This document shows positions 17,914 to 27,619 of a stretch of DNA of 64,000 nucleotides, in pieces (the stretch's first letter is position 1; the number at the start of each line of letters is the position of its first letter). The notes under the pieces were generated by a model. The model saw only the letters and a program-made list of their open reading frames with translations. It ran no database searches and was not told where the DNA came from. Position numbers and translations under genes: made by a program. The stretch comes from an uncultured Clostridia bacterium (GTDB lineage Bacteria; Bacillota; Clostridia; Peptostreptococcales; Anaerovoracaceae): the NCBI GenBank assembly GCA_937900415.1, contig CALCEY010000005.1, positions 1 through 64,000 of the forward strand, read 5' to 3'.

Positions 17914-17967
17914 GGAGAAAGGAAACATCCAATTATAATCTGACATAATTGGATTACATGTGCTTTA
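17914..17967 (+). promoter_or_regulatory. Ribosome binding site separated from the start codon by a hairpin
   Basis: GGAGAAAGG (17914-17922) is the only good ribosome binding site before the amidase start at 17968, but it is 45 bases away. A perfect 10-base inverted repeat (ATCCAATTAT / ATAATTGGAT, 17927-17954, 8-base loop) lies between them. Folding would bring the binding site to about 16 bases from the ATG. An in-frame TGA at 17941-17943 rules out a start further upstream. Confidence 0.5.
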
Positions 17968-18510
17968 ATGGCCTCAGTTTTTCTAAGCCCTTCGACGCAG
18001 GAATACAATCTCTTTGTCACGGGCAACAGCGAAGAATATTATGCAAATCTCATAACAGACGCGATGATTCCTTATCTGAATGCCAGCGGAATCAGCTACG
18101 GAAGAAATACCCCGTCGGGCAATGTATCAACGTCCATTTCAATGTCCAACGCAGGCAATTACGACTTGCACCTTGCAATACATTCCAACGCCGCGCCTGA
18201 AAATATGTCAGGCATGCTGAGAGGTCCTGACGTTTACTATTACAAAGACAGCTCGAGGGGCAGAAATGCCGCGGAAATATTTGCCAACAATCTCAGGCTC
18301 ATCTATCCCATCCCCTCTCTTTCCACCGTCGTACCCACCACTTCCCTCGTGGAGCTGAGAAAAACAAGAGCCGTGGCTGTCCTCGTGGAAATAGCGTACC
18401 ACGACAACATAGATGACGCCAATTGGATAATCTCAAACATTGAAGAAATCGCCGCCAATCTGTCTTTATCGGTTGCCGATTTTCTGGGAGTTCCGTTTAT
18501 AACGCCATAA
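17968..18510 (+). CDS. N-acetylmuramoyl-L-alanine amidase (Amidase_3 type)
   Basis: 180 residues, with no signal peptide. The protein opens with MASVFLSPSTQEYN, typical of small clostridial amidases of this family. It shows the zinc-ligand regions expected of Amidase_3: an NEEYY-like segment near residue 25, LHLAIHSNA near 68 and a glutamate in LVEIAYHDN near 143. It cleaves the amide bond between muramic acid and the stem peptide. The lack of an export signal suggests release by lysis, holin or mother-cell action. A strong terminator follows at 18651. Confidence 0.8.
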   Translation: MASVFLSPSTQEYNLFVTGNSEEYYANLITDAMIPYLNASGISYGRNTPSGNVSTSISMSNAGNYDLHLAIHSNAAPENMSGMLRGPDVYYYKDSSRGRNAAEIFANNLRLIYPIPSLSTVVPTTSLVELRKTRAVAVLVEIAYHDNIDDANWIISNIEEIAANLSLSVADFLGVPFITP

Positions 18511-18650
18511 CAATTCTCTTCTTCCGAAAGAAAATCAATTATATTATCTAACCGCTGCAATATGCTTCTGACGAATAAAAAGCGGTTATAAAGCATCTTG
18601 CAGCGAAAAAAAGCCAATGCAAAACTAACGCAAAAGGCTGCAATATGAGA

Positions 18651-18689
18651 AAAACGAAACAGGAACTATCATTCCTGTTTCGTTTTTTT
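18651..18689 (+). terminator. Intrinsic terminator after the amidase
   Basis: Fifteen-base perfect stem (arms AAAACGAAACAGGAA / TTCCTGTTTCGTTTT), 6-base loop and a run of seven Ts. Strong plus-strand terminator, about 140 bases after the amidase stop. Confidence 0.92.
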
Positions 18690-19053
18690 CAGCGCTGATT
18701 TAATCTCCATGCGCAATTTCTTCAATGTCGCTCAAATACAAACAGCTTCCGGCTCAGCCTCTTTCTTAAAAAATCAACTAAAAAGCGCTGTACCTGCTTA
18801 TACACATTTTCTTGTAATCGACGTGCTTCACAGCTTCAGGCTATAACACCGCTTGAAAGCAACGCTTCCCATTTGCACGACTTGAGTTTTCCCGGCATAT
18901 CGCTATGTACTTTTCCCAATCTATCGCTCCACACTTTCCGTCCGGCTGCTTCGTCCAAAACTTTCCGTCCGGCTGCTTCGATACTCTTTTGAATTCTCCG
19001 TCATTTTATGTTAAACTCTAACTGCATTAAAAACAAATAACAAAACCGTAGTC
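18690..19053. other. Intergenic stretch with a short direct repeat
   Basis: No gene is visible in this 360-base interval. A 21-base sequence starting ACTTTCCGTCCGG occurs twice in tandem with a 27-base period (18933-18953 and 18960-18980). The promoter of the methyltransferase must lie here, but I could not place it. Confidence 0.4.
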
Positions 19054-19065
19054 AGGAGAATGAAA

Positions 19066-20346
19066 ATGATGGCAAAAGAAGTCAAAACGGCAGACGCAAA
19101 AGCTAATAACGTAGTAACGGCATCAAATACGTCAAACAAACTAAAGGAAATTTTTGAAGAAATTTTTTCCAAAGAAAAGCCTATCAAACTGATTTTTTCC
19201 GCAAAACGCAAAAAAAGCGTCGGATACAGAAAAGTTACGCTGAGACCTTTCTCAGCTTCTAACGGAGCTTACGAGCCGATATATCAGGCCGAATATGTCT
19301 TTGAAAAGAAAGTCACCCATGTCAACGTATCATCATCCGAGGTCTCCGACTTCTGTTTTAATCTTATGAAAAACGATTTTAAACAAGCCAACATTTTCAC
19401 AGATGCCCGCGATCTCCAGATTCTCGCTTCAAAGCCTGAAAATCCAAGGATAAGGCAAAAGTCCGCAACACACGGCTGTCGGGAGCTTTCACATGACCGA
19501 ATCAAAAACTATATAATTCCCGACGGACAGCCTTGCGACTTTCTGATTAGACTTGGAGTCATGGACAAGAGCGGAAAGGTTTTTCAAAAACATTACGGCA
19601 AATTCCGCCAGATAAACAGATTTCTTGAAATTGTCGACGACGTATTCCCATATCTTACCCAAAACAGCGACAAAGCTTCCGATGCGCAAAAGGCTTCCTC
19701 TTCAAACTCTTCAAGCACGGATAAAAAGCCTCTGAGAATAATAGATTTCGGCTGCGGCAAAGCATATCTTACCTTTGCCATATATCACTACCTGAAGCTG
19801 ATGAAAGGTCTCGATGTGGAAATCATCGGCCTTGACCTGAAGGAAGACGTCATCCGCTTCTGCAACGAGGTTTCCTCTGACTTAGGCTACGATACGCTTA
19901 AATTTCTCCGCGGCGACATTGCCGACTATACAAACGACTTCGCCGACATGGTCGTAACTCTCCACGCCTGCGATACGGCAACCGATTATGCTCTTATCAA
20001 TGCGGTTTCATGGAACACCAGGGTAATTCTCAGCGTTCCATGCTGTCAGCACGAGCTTTTCAGCCAGATAAAAAACGATATTCATCAGCCTATGTTGAAA
20101 CACGGTATATTAAAAGACCGCCTGACAGAATATCTTACCGACGGTCTCAGAGGTCTCAAGTTGGAAAGCAAGGGTTATGACGTGGCTATGATCGAATTCA
20201 CCGGTCTCGAACACACCGCAAGAAATATCATGATTAAAGCTGTAAAGAAGTTTGACAGCTGCGGCGAAAGAGCTTCCAGAGCTCAATTGCAGTATGAGAC
20301 TCTGCGTGACTTCTACCATGTGCGCCCTACAATAGACGTGCTGTAA
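19066..20346 (+). CDS. SAM-dependent methyltransferase (Methyltransf_32 type)
   Basis: About 426 residues. The central Rossmann methyltransferase has motif I RIIDFGCGKAYLTFAIYHYL near residue 225 and motif II VEIIGLDLK. A conserved SVPCCQHELF lies near 330, the signature of the family that includes GSTCD-like methyltransferases. The N-terminal 150 residues are a family-specific domain with many basic residues, which hints at RNA or another polyanion as substrate; the actual substrate is unknown. AGGAG (19054-19058) is best spaced for the ATG at 19066; an ATG at 19060 would be too close. Confidence 0.78.
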   Translation: MMAKEVKTADAKANNVVTASNTSNKLKEIFEEIFSKEKPIKLIFSAKRKKSVGYRKVTLRPFSASNGAYEPIYQAEYVFEKKVTHVNVSSSEVSDFCFNLMKNDFKQANIFTDARDLQILASKPENPRIRQKSATHGCRELSHDRIKNYIIPDGQPCDFLIRLGVMDKSGKVFQKHYGKFRQINRFLEIVDDVFPYLTQNSDKASDAQKASSSNSSSTDKKPLRIIDFGCGKAYLTFAIYHYLKLMKGLDVEIIGLDLKEDVIRFCNEVSSDLGYDTLKFLRGDIADYTNDFADMVVTLHACDTATDYALINAVSWNTRVILSVPCCQHELFSQIKNDIHQPMLKHGILKDRLTEYLTDGLRGLKLESKGYDVAMIEFTGLEHTARNIMIKAVKKFDSCGERASRAQLQYETLRDFYHVRPTIDVL

Positions 20347-20869
20347 TTTATATGCTGTAATCGGCTTTATTCCGATTTATTCCGAGCTTCAGAAGCTGTT
20401 TCTCCCGAATTCGGCAATTCCCGGCGGATATACAGCTTTATACATCATGTTCGCCCATCACAGTGCGTGCCGCTTCAGAATTTCAAAAATATAAAGTCAA
20501 GGCCTTGCTCCTTTTAGCAGTTAAGGCTTTTTTCATGACTTCAATCAGCCTCAAGATGTGATTTTCAAGCTTACAATCATAGAATTCTTCAAGCCTACTT
20601 CTGACTATGCAAAGCATGCAGCTTTAACCGGCAATTAACTCCAAAGTGCAACGCCTATAATATGGGCTGTTTCGTTAAACCGTAGCCCATATCTCTGTAA
20701 TATTTTTTATAATTCGTTGTAAGGCACTCCCATTAAAAATAAATAGTATCCGCACACTTTACCCTTTATACTTTTAAACACACTCTACGATGACATTATA
20801 AAAACAAAGTTACATCGTACATTACACCTGTGATACAGACAAATTCGCAAAACACAAAAGATACAATCA
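20347..20869. other. Intergenic stretch, possible weak terminator
   Basis: About 520 bases between convergent genes without a recognisable gene. At 20501-20533 a bulged hairpin (GCCTT-GCT / AGC-AGTT-AAGGC) followed by six Ts could end the methyltransferase transcript. The rest shows broken frames only. Confidence 0.4.
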
Positions 20870-23617
20870 TTACTTAGAAAATATTTCACTGAGCTTTTTA
20901 CTCAACTTTTCTTTCTCTCCGCTTCCGTTTGTGTCAAAACGCAAATACGGCACACAATATAAATCAAGAATATGATTTTTCATCTTATCGCGTTCAGCTT
21001 GTGCAGAACCATCTTTATGAAAAGCATATCCGTCCACTTCGACAACAAGAACAGGTTTTTTACTAATGCGATTATAAATTAAAAAATCCAAATGCGTTGC
21101 AGGATTCATGGCATATCGACACTCATCATCATTTAGAAACTCAGGGTCTCGAATTAGCATATTCAACGGCTGATGACAGATGATACCTAATTCAGTATAA
21201 CCTTTCTCATAAATAATATCGCAAAGTAACGCATACATTAAGTTTTCTGAATCATATTCGGATATACGACTATGCTTCTCCAAATAAGCAAACCGACTTT
21301 CTGTATATTGCGAATACAAATAATCAAATACAGAATAAAGCTTACTTTCGGTTACGGAAAAATTATTATACTCAATATATGAAACTAAATCCACTATATT
21401 GCTGTCAACAGACTGTTCATTCCCCGAAACAACAAGATATAATTCCTTTTTTGCTCGAGAAACAGCAACATTGAGTAAATATGGGTCATCGGAGAAATCC
21501 GTAACTTCATTGTCCACCGTGGAGAGAATAATCGCATCTTTTTCCCGTCCTTGGAACTTATGTACCGTAGCAATATCGATAGCCGAATCGCTCACAGCAT
21601 TTTTTAATGCATTAACTTGCTTATTGTAAGGCGCAATAATGCCTATTCTCTCTTTTGGACAATGTATTTTGGGAAGGACTTCCTTACATATCACATCAAC
21701 TTGGCGTTGATTCATGTGACCACGCGCATGATTACCCTGAGCAGTTTTCACAACGGATAGAACATCAGTCTCACCCCTGTCGTCCGACATAATTACAAGT
21801 TCTCCGTTATAAAATTTTTGATTGCAGAAATTAATTATTTTAGGGTGACAGCGATAATGTTCTTTTAACAACGTTCTCGGAGCATACGGCAGCAATTCAC
21901 ACACAGACTTCAAAAAACTTCTATCCGTAAAGCTGTAATCACTGCTGATTTCATATAATGCAAAGATAGCCTCAGCTTGCTTTCTTACATCTCCCGGCAC
22001 AACATTAGGCAATTGCTTAGTATCTCCAACGATTACAGCATTTCGGGCGGCGGATAATGCCAACGCCCCCGTAGCAACGTCTACCTGTGAAGCCTCATCC
22101 ATAATTAAATAGTCAAAGACAGCCTCCTTACATAAACTGCTTCGGGAAGAAAACGTCGTGCTTAGAACAACAGGGTATTCCTTTTGAATTGCTGAGGGAT
22201 TTTTAAAGAAATCCTCCTCTTTAAATATAGGTCTGGAGGTTTTGTTACCGTATTTGTTAAATAACCTACTTTTCAAATAACGCATAGAAATATCGCTTAA
22301 TTCCGACTGTAGTTCATGGGCCTTTATTTCAGCCAAATCTGCCTGTAATGAAGATATTTCATCAACCAATTCTTGTCGCTTGATCCGATAATATATCGCT
22401 TGAAAAGCCGTTATAATTTTCGCAATGTCCCGTTTATAAAACTTCCAATCTGAAATGCCGTAGATAAAGCGCGCTTTCAAACGAAACCAAAGCGATAATT
22501 TAATACCTGTATCCGAAAACATTTGAGAAGCCTGCCATAAGTCCATAACGGCAGCAGAGTGTATGTTCTTTCTTACCTTTACGTCCAATGCTTCAGCTTT
22601 TGTTTCACTATCGTACTTCTCAAAATATTTTTGTTCTGTTTCGATTGAGTTTAATTCCAGTTCTGCTTTTGCAAGCCGTTCTTGTTTTTCAAAAACGTCT
22701 TGCAATTTTAAGGATTTCTCTGTAATTTCTTCTTCAAAATTCTTTGCATCAAAAGAAATATCCTCCCAACCCGTCATGTCAGGATATGTTCCTGTTTGCT
22801 CTTGAATAAATGCTTTTTTATTATCAGTATTTCCAAGCGCAGCAACAATAAAATCCATTCCATATTTTGAATCCGAAAGCTTTTCTAAAATATTTTTTGT
22901 TGCTGAATTGTTATTTGAAACAACTTGAATCGTTTTTCCTTGTACTATCAAGTTCGCAATGATATTTAAAATCGTTTGCGTTTTTCCGGTTCCGGGAGGA
23001 CCTTCTATTACACTTATCTGGTTTTCCAAAGCTGATTTAACCGCATTAAACTGACTGGCATTACATCCAAATGGGAAAATAGGCGCTGCTGTCTCTTTTA
23101 CAGCGTTGCTGTAGACCTCAGGATTTAAATACGAAGAAATCGCTTTATCTTTTTCTATAAAAGACAACTTTTCATATTGTTTTGATAACAATTTTATTCC
23201 GTCTTCAGCCTGAATGCTTACCAAATCTGCAATTTCTTTAAGATAGCAAAACACATTCTTTGATACGACATCATTTAAACAGGATTCCTCAATCTGCAAT
23301 TCGGAAACATTGTAATCTTGTTCTGTCCCATCTTCAAAAGCTATATGAAAATAGCGATTATGCGGCGATGAAAATAAATAAATTACTGTTATTCCAGTTA
23401 ACTCCTCACCATCACAAGATATTTTATATTGTGATGGTCTTAGCACCTCAGGATTCTTCAGCCATATAACACTGTTAAAATTATAATGATAGCTTTTTCC
23501 ATTTCTGAATTTTATATCATATTTGTGCGTGTTATTATTATATTTACAGCAAACGACATCAGAAGTTATGATTCTTCCGTTTGCAATTATCATATTCTGT
23601 TTTGGATTCAAAATCAT
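20870..23617 (-). CDS. Superfamily 1 helicase fused to DUF2726 nuclease-like domain
   Basis: About 915 residues. Counting from a TTG 27 bases further upstream, Walker A GPPGTGKT is at 215-222, Walker B DEAS at 516-519, GDTKQLP at 540, the YRCHP motif at 597 and the late helicase motifs VHKFQGREKD and NVAVSRAKK at 694-732. The C-terminus is a DUF2726 domain with the PD-(D/E)XK-like pattern HLDFLI...LVVEVDG (851-872). A coiled-coil-like stretch sits between the helicase halves (about 300-345 and 420-450). The start is ambiguous: the ATG at 23617 has AGGAGG only one base away. Similar fusions occur in defence contexts, but no function is proven here. Confidence 0.8.
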   Translation of the reverse strand: MILNPKQNMIIANGRIITSDVVCCKYNNNTHKYDIKFRNGKSYHYNFNSVIWLKNPEVLRPSQYKISCDGEELTGITVIYLFSSPHNRYFHIAFEDGTEQDYNVSELQIEESCLNDVVSKNVFCYLKEIADLVSIQAEDGIKLLSKQYEKLSFIEKDKAISSYLNPEVYSNAVKETAAPIFPFGCNASQFNAVKSALENQISVIEGPPGTGKTQTILNIIANLIVQGKTIQVVSNNNSATKNILEKLSDSKYGMDFIVAALGNTDNKKAFIQEQTGTYPDMTGWEDISFDAKNFEEEITEKSLKLQDVFEKQERLAKAELELNSIETEQKYFEKYDSETKAEALDVKVRKNIHSAAVMDLWQASQMFSDTGIKLSLWFRLKARFIYGISDWKFYKRDIAKIITAFQAIYYRIKRQELVDEISSLQADLAEIKAHELQSELSDISMRYLKSRLFNKYGNKTSRPIFKEEDFFKNPSAIQKEYPVVLSTTFSSRSSLCKEAVFDYLIMDEASQVDVATGALALSAARNAVIVGDTKQLPNVVPGDVRKQAEAIFALYEISSDYSFTDRSFLKSVCELLPYAPRTLLKEHYRCHPKIINFCNQKFYNGELVIMSDDRGETDVLSVVKTAQGNHARGHMNQRQVDVICKEVLPKIHCPKERIGIIAPYNKQVNALKNAVSDSAIDIATVHKFQGREKDAIILSTVDNEVTDFSDDPYLLNVAVSRAKKELYLVVSGNEQSVDSNIVDLVSYIEYNNFSVTESKLYSVFDYLYSQYTESRFAYLEKHSRISEYDSENLMYALLCDIIYEKGYTELGIICHQPLNMLIRDPEFLNDDECRYAMNPATHLDFLIYNRISKKPVLVVEVDGYAFHKDGSAQAERDKMKNHILDLYCVPYLRFDTNGSGEKEKLSKKLSEIFSK

Positions 23618-23676
23618 TCCTCCTGCAGTAAGATGTAAACGCAATAATCCTGCTTATTAAATTTTAAAATGCTTAT

Positions 23677-23910
23677 TCACTCTTTAAACCACTTGATTTT
23701 CACAGTTATTTTAATCCGTAAGGCAAAGTGCTTTTTTCTATGAGCTTTTTCTTTACATAAATCATACATTTTGGACTGCGCCAATTTGTCCGATACAGCA
23801 CGACCGTTTTCCCAGCGGTTTACAGTTGTAAAGGTAACATTCAGTTACTCTGCAAGTTCGGTCTGACTCATGTTCAAATAAGTTCTTATTTACTTAATAA
23901 GCATCTGCAT
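23677..23910 (-). pseudogene. Decayed XRE-family DNA-binding regulator
   Basis: A 78-codon frame with a good ribosome binding site (GAGGTGG) and ATG at 23910 reads a helix-turn-helix protein interrupted by two in-frame TAA codons, at codons 7 and 22. The recognisable part is MSQTELAE, a stop, then LNVTFTTVNRWENGRAV and LAQSKMYDLCKE, which is the XRE/Cro helix-turn-helix. It lies just upstream of the helicase-nuclease on the same strand and was probably its regulator. The two stops make it a pseudogene unless they are sequencing errors. Confidence 0.8.
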
Positions 23911-24559
23911 ATGCCACCTCATAATTATAATATTATTTCTATTTATAGTTATATCTAATGTTATATTATGCGTCAACGATCTTTACTGAAATATTAGAGT
24001 TTTCGTTACTAAAAACAAAGTACAGCAGGCGGATTTTTTATCCGGAATCTGTGGTATGTTTAAATTTTTCCTTTTACTGCTTCTACATCTTCAGCCATTC
24101 CTAAAACTCCTGCAAAAGTATTTTCATCATCTATACATTCATCCCGCTTGTTCATGGCATGATACTTCCGCTTTTTAAAATAAGATTACCTTATTTTCCG
24201 TCCATGTACATAGCCGGCATAACGTTTATAGTACTTTTGATACAGGGAAATCTCAACATTATTTGTACTTTTCTTTTTGTAGTCCCCCTGTTTCCCATGA
24301 TTCTGACAATTGCAATTTTAAATTTCTTTTTCATGACTGCGGTAGTTCGCATTATACTTATTTTTAAATGAAACCATTATTGTCTCTCATGGCATATTCT
24401 CTTTGTTTTAATAGTTTTTCTTAGCGAACCAATCCCATCTCATCATAGGGGAATATTTTTCTTAAAGTTAAAACGCTCAATCTCACCGGCATACCCGGTG
24501 GCTATTTTATTCCCCTTGCTTTTCTCCAAAAATCTCAAGCATACGCTAAATAGGTAAAG
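23911..24559. other. Gene-poor stretch between the helicase island and tRNA-Ser
   Basis: AT-rich, about 650 bases. The only open frames are a hydrophobic 70-codon frame on the plus strand (24159-24371), with no ribosome binding site, and a 31-codon acidic frame on the minus strand (24060-24155). Neither resembles a known protein. It may be the remains of the same acquired segment. Confidence 0.4.
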
Positions 24560-24593
24560 CAAAACCCTTGAAAACGCTGTGTTCTCAAGGGTT
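24560..24593 (-). terminator. Terminator of tRNA-Ser
   Basis: Arms AACCCTTGAGAAC and a matching partner (24563-24575 / 24581-24593) form a stem immediately after the tRNA 3' end, with a short T-rich tail. Confidence 0.7.
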
Positions 24594-24597
24594 GCAC

Positions 24598-24685
24598 TGG
24601 CGGAGAGTCAGGGATTCGAACCCTGGGTCCGGTTAAGGACACAGCATTTCGAGTGCTGCACGATCGACCACTCTGACAACTCTCC
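24598..24685 (-). tRNA. tRNA-Ser(CGA)
   Basis: The 88-base gene folds as a class II tRNA. The acceptor stem GGAGAGT pairs with ACTCTCC, the T-loop GGTTCGAATCC is present and a long variable arm precedes it. The anticodon loop CTCGAAA gives anticodon CGA (plus-strand positions 24649-24651), which reads UCG serine codons. CCA is encoded in the gene (24598-24600). Confidence 0.96.
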
Positions 24686-24689
24686 ACAT

Positions 24690-25252
24690 AATAAAGGATC
24701 AAATTCAAAATTCTGAACTGCCTAAAATGCTGCAACAGTTCTGAATGTCATCATGACTTAATTACTATACCATATCCTTTGCAATATCGCAAGGATAATG
24801 TCGCAGAATTCTCAACGGAAATATTTCAAAAATTTTTCCGCGAAAAGCATTATGCAAAAATCAAAAGTTTTTCCTCTGCTGAATAATCCTCCACCGGCTG
24901 TGTCAAATATTTTGAAATAAGATAAAAAATTCGGCAGCGAAACTTTCAAATCCCTGAAGCTAAGCTTGAAAGTTTAAATTCCAGTTTGTCAAAGAGCTGA
25001 AAACCGAACCTTCAAATCTAAAAACTAATCGCATCAACTTCTGACGTCCAACGCTTGTAAAAATGTGCGGCTCTAAAATGCTATGTTCAAAAATGCGCAG
25101 CTCTAAACCGCCCTGTCCAAAATGCCCCACTTCAAAACACTCAGCTCCCAAGTCCTCGAGCCATGTGTTTTCTCGAATAAAAGGCAGGTTCATTCTCTGA
25201 AAAAGTATTTTTCATGCAGGTTTCTGGTTTAAAGTCAAATAATATAAGAATT
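24690..25252. other. Intergenic stretch with degenerate repeats
   Basis: About 560 bases upstream of tRNA-Ser with no recognisable gene. Two imperfect copies of AAAAATGYGCRGCTCTAAA lie about 32 bases apart near 25057 and 25089. A 77-codon minus-strand frame here has no family resemblance and is probably not coding. Confidence 0.4.
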
Positions 25253-26401
25253 TTACGGTCTAAGAAGTTGCACGCCTTCTTCAATGAGCTCCTCAATGAA
25301 TTCATCTATAAGCTTAAGGCCCTTTCCGAGATTTTCACTGTGAGCCAGCGATAATCTGAAAGAATGAGGTATGTAAAAACAGTCGCCATGACAGACGAGC
25401 ACATTTTTCCTGTCCAAAAGCAAATCACAGAACCTTTCAGCCGCCATGTCCAAATCGTAATGTATCAAGTAGGTTGTGCCATACGAATCTGCATATTGCT
25501 TGAGATGAGGGTGTCCATCAAGCCATCTGTCTATAATTGCTTTATTGTCTCCGACTATTTTGCGGCTTCTGGCAAAAATTTTATCTGCGTTTTCAATGGC
25601 AATGGCAAAAATCCATTCGTCAAACATACCTCCGCATATCGCATCATATGACCTGTGATTGAAAATGTTTTTACGCATTTCTTCGTCTCGGCATACAATC
25701 CATCCGACTCTGGTTCCCGCCATCGAGTAAATCTTTGACGATGAGCATGTCACTATAGCTTTATCGTATAAATCGGCAAACGATGGCATGTACTCGTCCT
25801 TCAAACCTCTGTACATTTCGTCACATACAATCCATGCGTCCGTTTCTTCAGCTATTTTAATCAGCTCCTTCATCTCATGAATATCCATCAATGACCCTGT
25901 GGGATTATTGGGATTCGTAAACATTATCGCTTTAGTCCTACCGTCCGCTGCTTGTTTTATTGCTTCCGGCTCCACTCTGTATCCATTCTCCCGCATTAGA
26001 TTTACATCTCGGACTTCAACGCCTATAGACTTTGGTATCGAGTGGAACTGCTGATAATTCGGCATAATGGAAACAACGTTGTCATCAGGTTCCAGCAATG
26101 AAAAAACCACAGTATTGTTGGCGCCTGTTCCTCCGTGAGTTAAGATAATATCTTCGGGATTTATATCCTCATAAAGCTTAGACAAGGCTTCTCTCGTTCT
26201 GGGGGTTCCTTCAAATTCAGGGTAACCGAGACTCATATTTTTTAAATCTTTTAAAAAGCTTTCCATATCTGAGCCTGTTATTTCAAACAATTCTTCAACA
26301 GTCATGGGTGCGACGCAGCTGCCGCCCAGATATATCTTGTTTTTTTCGCTGTCACAAGCAGGATTAAGCCAGTTTTCAAGTACAAAGTCATCTATTTTCA
26401 T
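25253..26401 (-). CDS. PLP-dependent aminotransferase, class I/II
   Basis: About 382 residues, fold type I. The PLP-lysine motif is in CSSSKIYSMAGTRVGW near residue 225 and the substrate-carboxylate arginine in HSFRLSLAHS near 350. NPNNPTGS and CDEMYRGL are also present. It transfers an amino group between an amino acid and a keto acid. GGAGG is perfectly spaced for the ATG at 26401, so an ATG 15 bases upstream, which overlaps the binding site, is unlikely. Last gene of the sigma-54 controlled cluster, so its donor is probably the cluster's amino acid. Confidence 0.9.
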   Translation of the reverse strand: MKIDDFVLENWLNPACDSEKNKIYLGGSCVAPMTVEELFEITGSDMESFLKDLKNMSLGYPEFEGTPRTREALSKLYEDINPEDIILTHGGTGANNTVVFSLLEPDDNVVSIMPNYQQFHSIPKSIGVEVRDVNLMRENGYRVEPEAIKQAADGRTKAIMFTNPNNPTGSLMDIHEMKELIKIAEETDAWIVCDEMYRGLKDEYMPSFADLYDKAIVTCSSSKIYSMAGTRVGWIVCRDEEMRKNIFNHRSYDAICGGMFDEWIFAIAIENADKIFARSRKIVGDNKAIIDRWLDGHPHLKQYADSYGTTYLIHYDLDMAAERFCDLLLDRKNVLVCHGDCFYIPHSFRLSLAHSENLGKGLKLIDEFIEELIEEGVQLLRP

Positions 26402-26534
26402 TTTATTTTCCTCCATTCATATATTTCGTCGCCGGCTTACCGCTTTCACTCCTAACCTCAGCATGCTCTGCGGCACAGTTGTTCTGCGATTCCCGCCATA
26501 TCATCTCTTCTTCGCAAAAATACCCCGGGCAATG

Positions 26535-27551
26535 CTAAATCTCCACCTGACTGCCGAGCTGCTTTATGCGAGCATCTTCTATGGCCTCCCTGGCAGTAAT
26601 CAGGTCTAAAAGAGCGATTCCGGTAGCGTCAAATATGGTTATGTCTTCCTCTGACGTTCTGCCCTCCTTTTCGCCCGAAAGCACCTGTCCTATCTCTCCT
26701 GCTATATCTCCTTTTTCTATAATTCCCCTCTTTATAGGAATTTCAGATTCACCTACGTTTATGCATTGAGATATATCGTCACAGAATATCCTCGCACCTT
26801 TAAAAATCTCCGGTTCTATTTCTTCCTTTCCAAGCATGTCAGCTCCTATGCAGCTTAGATGTGTTCCGGGTTTTATCCACTCTTTCTTTATTACCGGCTT
26901 TCCAGAAGGCGTAACAGTCACCACTATGTCGCTTTCGCAAAGCGCTTTCTGCATATTTTTTGCCGCTGAAAATATGCAGCCTTTGCTATCTATATTGAAT
27001 TCTTCTTTCAATCTCTTTTCGAGCAATACGGAAAATTTTTCGGCGTTGTCAGAATTCATAGGATCGGCGACATATACTTTCTTCAGTCCTGGGAACGAAA
27101 TAAGCATAGCTGCGATTTGATAGGCGCTTTGTTTCCCGGCTCCCAATACGAATAGAGTTTCCGAACCATGTCTAGCTAAAGCTCTTGCTCCAACAGCGCC
27201 GGTTGCGCCCGTCCGCATACATGTTATATAGGAAGCATCCATAATACCACATGGAAGCCCTGTGGTTGAATCAAATACCATCAGTAAGCCGTTGAATGGC
27301 GGCAAATTCTTTCCACTGTTAAGAGGAAAAGTGTTGAGCAGCTTTAAGCCGTGAACATTTACGTCACCGTATATCACCCCGGATTTTACGTCTGTAACAG
27401 CATTGTATTCCGTAAAATGATGTTCCAGATATGGCCAAACTACCGTCTTTCCGCTTGATTTCAGCTTGTATACTCTTTCAACGCCTTCAATTACTTTTGG
27501 CATTTCAAGGATTTCCTTTAAATCATCTTTACTCAATATACTTATTCTCAT
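26535..27551 (-). CDS. Ornithine cyclodeaminase / mu-crystallin family protein
   Basis: 338 residues. The Rossmann nucleotide-binding site (FVLGAGKQSAYQIAAML) is near residue 135, with the preceding CMRTGATGAVGARALARHG typical of the family. Members either convert ornithine to proline with loss of ammonia or reduce cyclic imines such as piperideine- and pyrroline-carboxylates. In a cluster with a ureohydrolase and a TRAP carrier, ornithine or a related diamino acid is a plausible substrate, but residues alone do not settle it. Confidence 0.88.
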   Translation of the reverse strand: MRISILSKDDLKEILEMPKVIEGVERVYKLKSSGKTVVWPYLEHHFTEYNAVTDVKSGVIYGDVNVHGLKLLNTFPLNSGKNLPPFNGLLMVFDSTTGLPCGIMDASYITCMRTGATGAVGARALARHGSETLFVLGAGKQSAYQIAAMLISFPGLKKVYVADPMNSDNAEKFSVLLEKRLKEEFNIDSKGCIFSAAKNMQKALCESDIVVTVTPSGKPVIKKEWIKPGTHLSCIGADMLGKEEIEPEIFKGARIFCDDISQCINVGESEIPIKRGIIEKGDIAGEIGQVLSGEKEGRTSEEDITIFDATGIALLDLITAREAIEDARIKQLGSQVEI

Positions 27552-27619
27552 TTTTCACTCTCACCTCACATGTCAATATCAACGTATCTCATTCAATAAA
27601 CTCATGTTTATCCTACATA

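Noticed and set aside
24060..24155. 31-codon acidic frame on the minus strand (MNKRDECIDDENTF...)
   Set aside because: Too short, weak ribosome site, no known family; kept only as part of the gene-poor stretch.
24159..24371. 70-codon hydrophobic frame on the plus strand
   Set aside because: No ribosome binding site, AT-rich context in which hydrophobic codons arise by chance, and no family resemblance.
24598..24685. Integration site of an element at tRNA-Ser
   Set aside because: No integrase gene and no duplicated 3' end of the tRNA visible in the window, although the helicase segment lies next to it.
24960..25193. 77-codon minus-strand frame upstream of tRNA-Ser
   Set aside because: Composed of degenerate repeats, no ribosome site, no family; probably chance.
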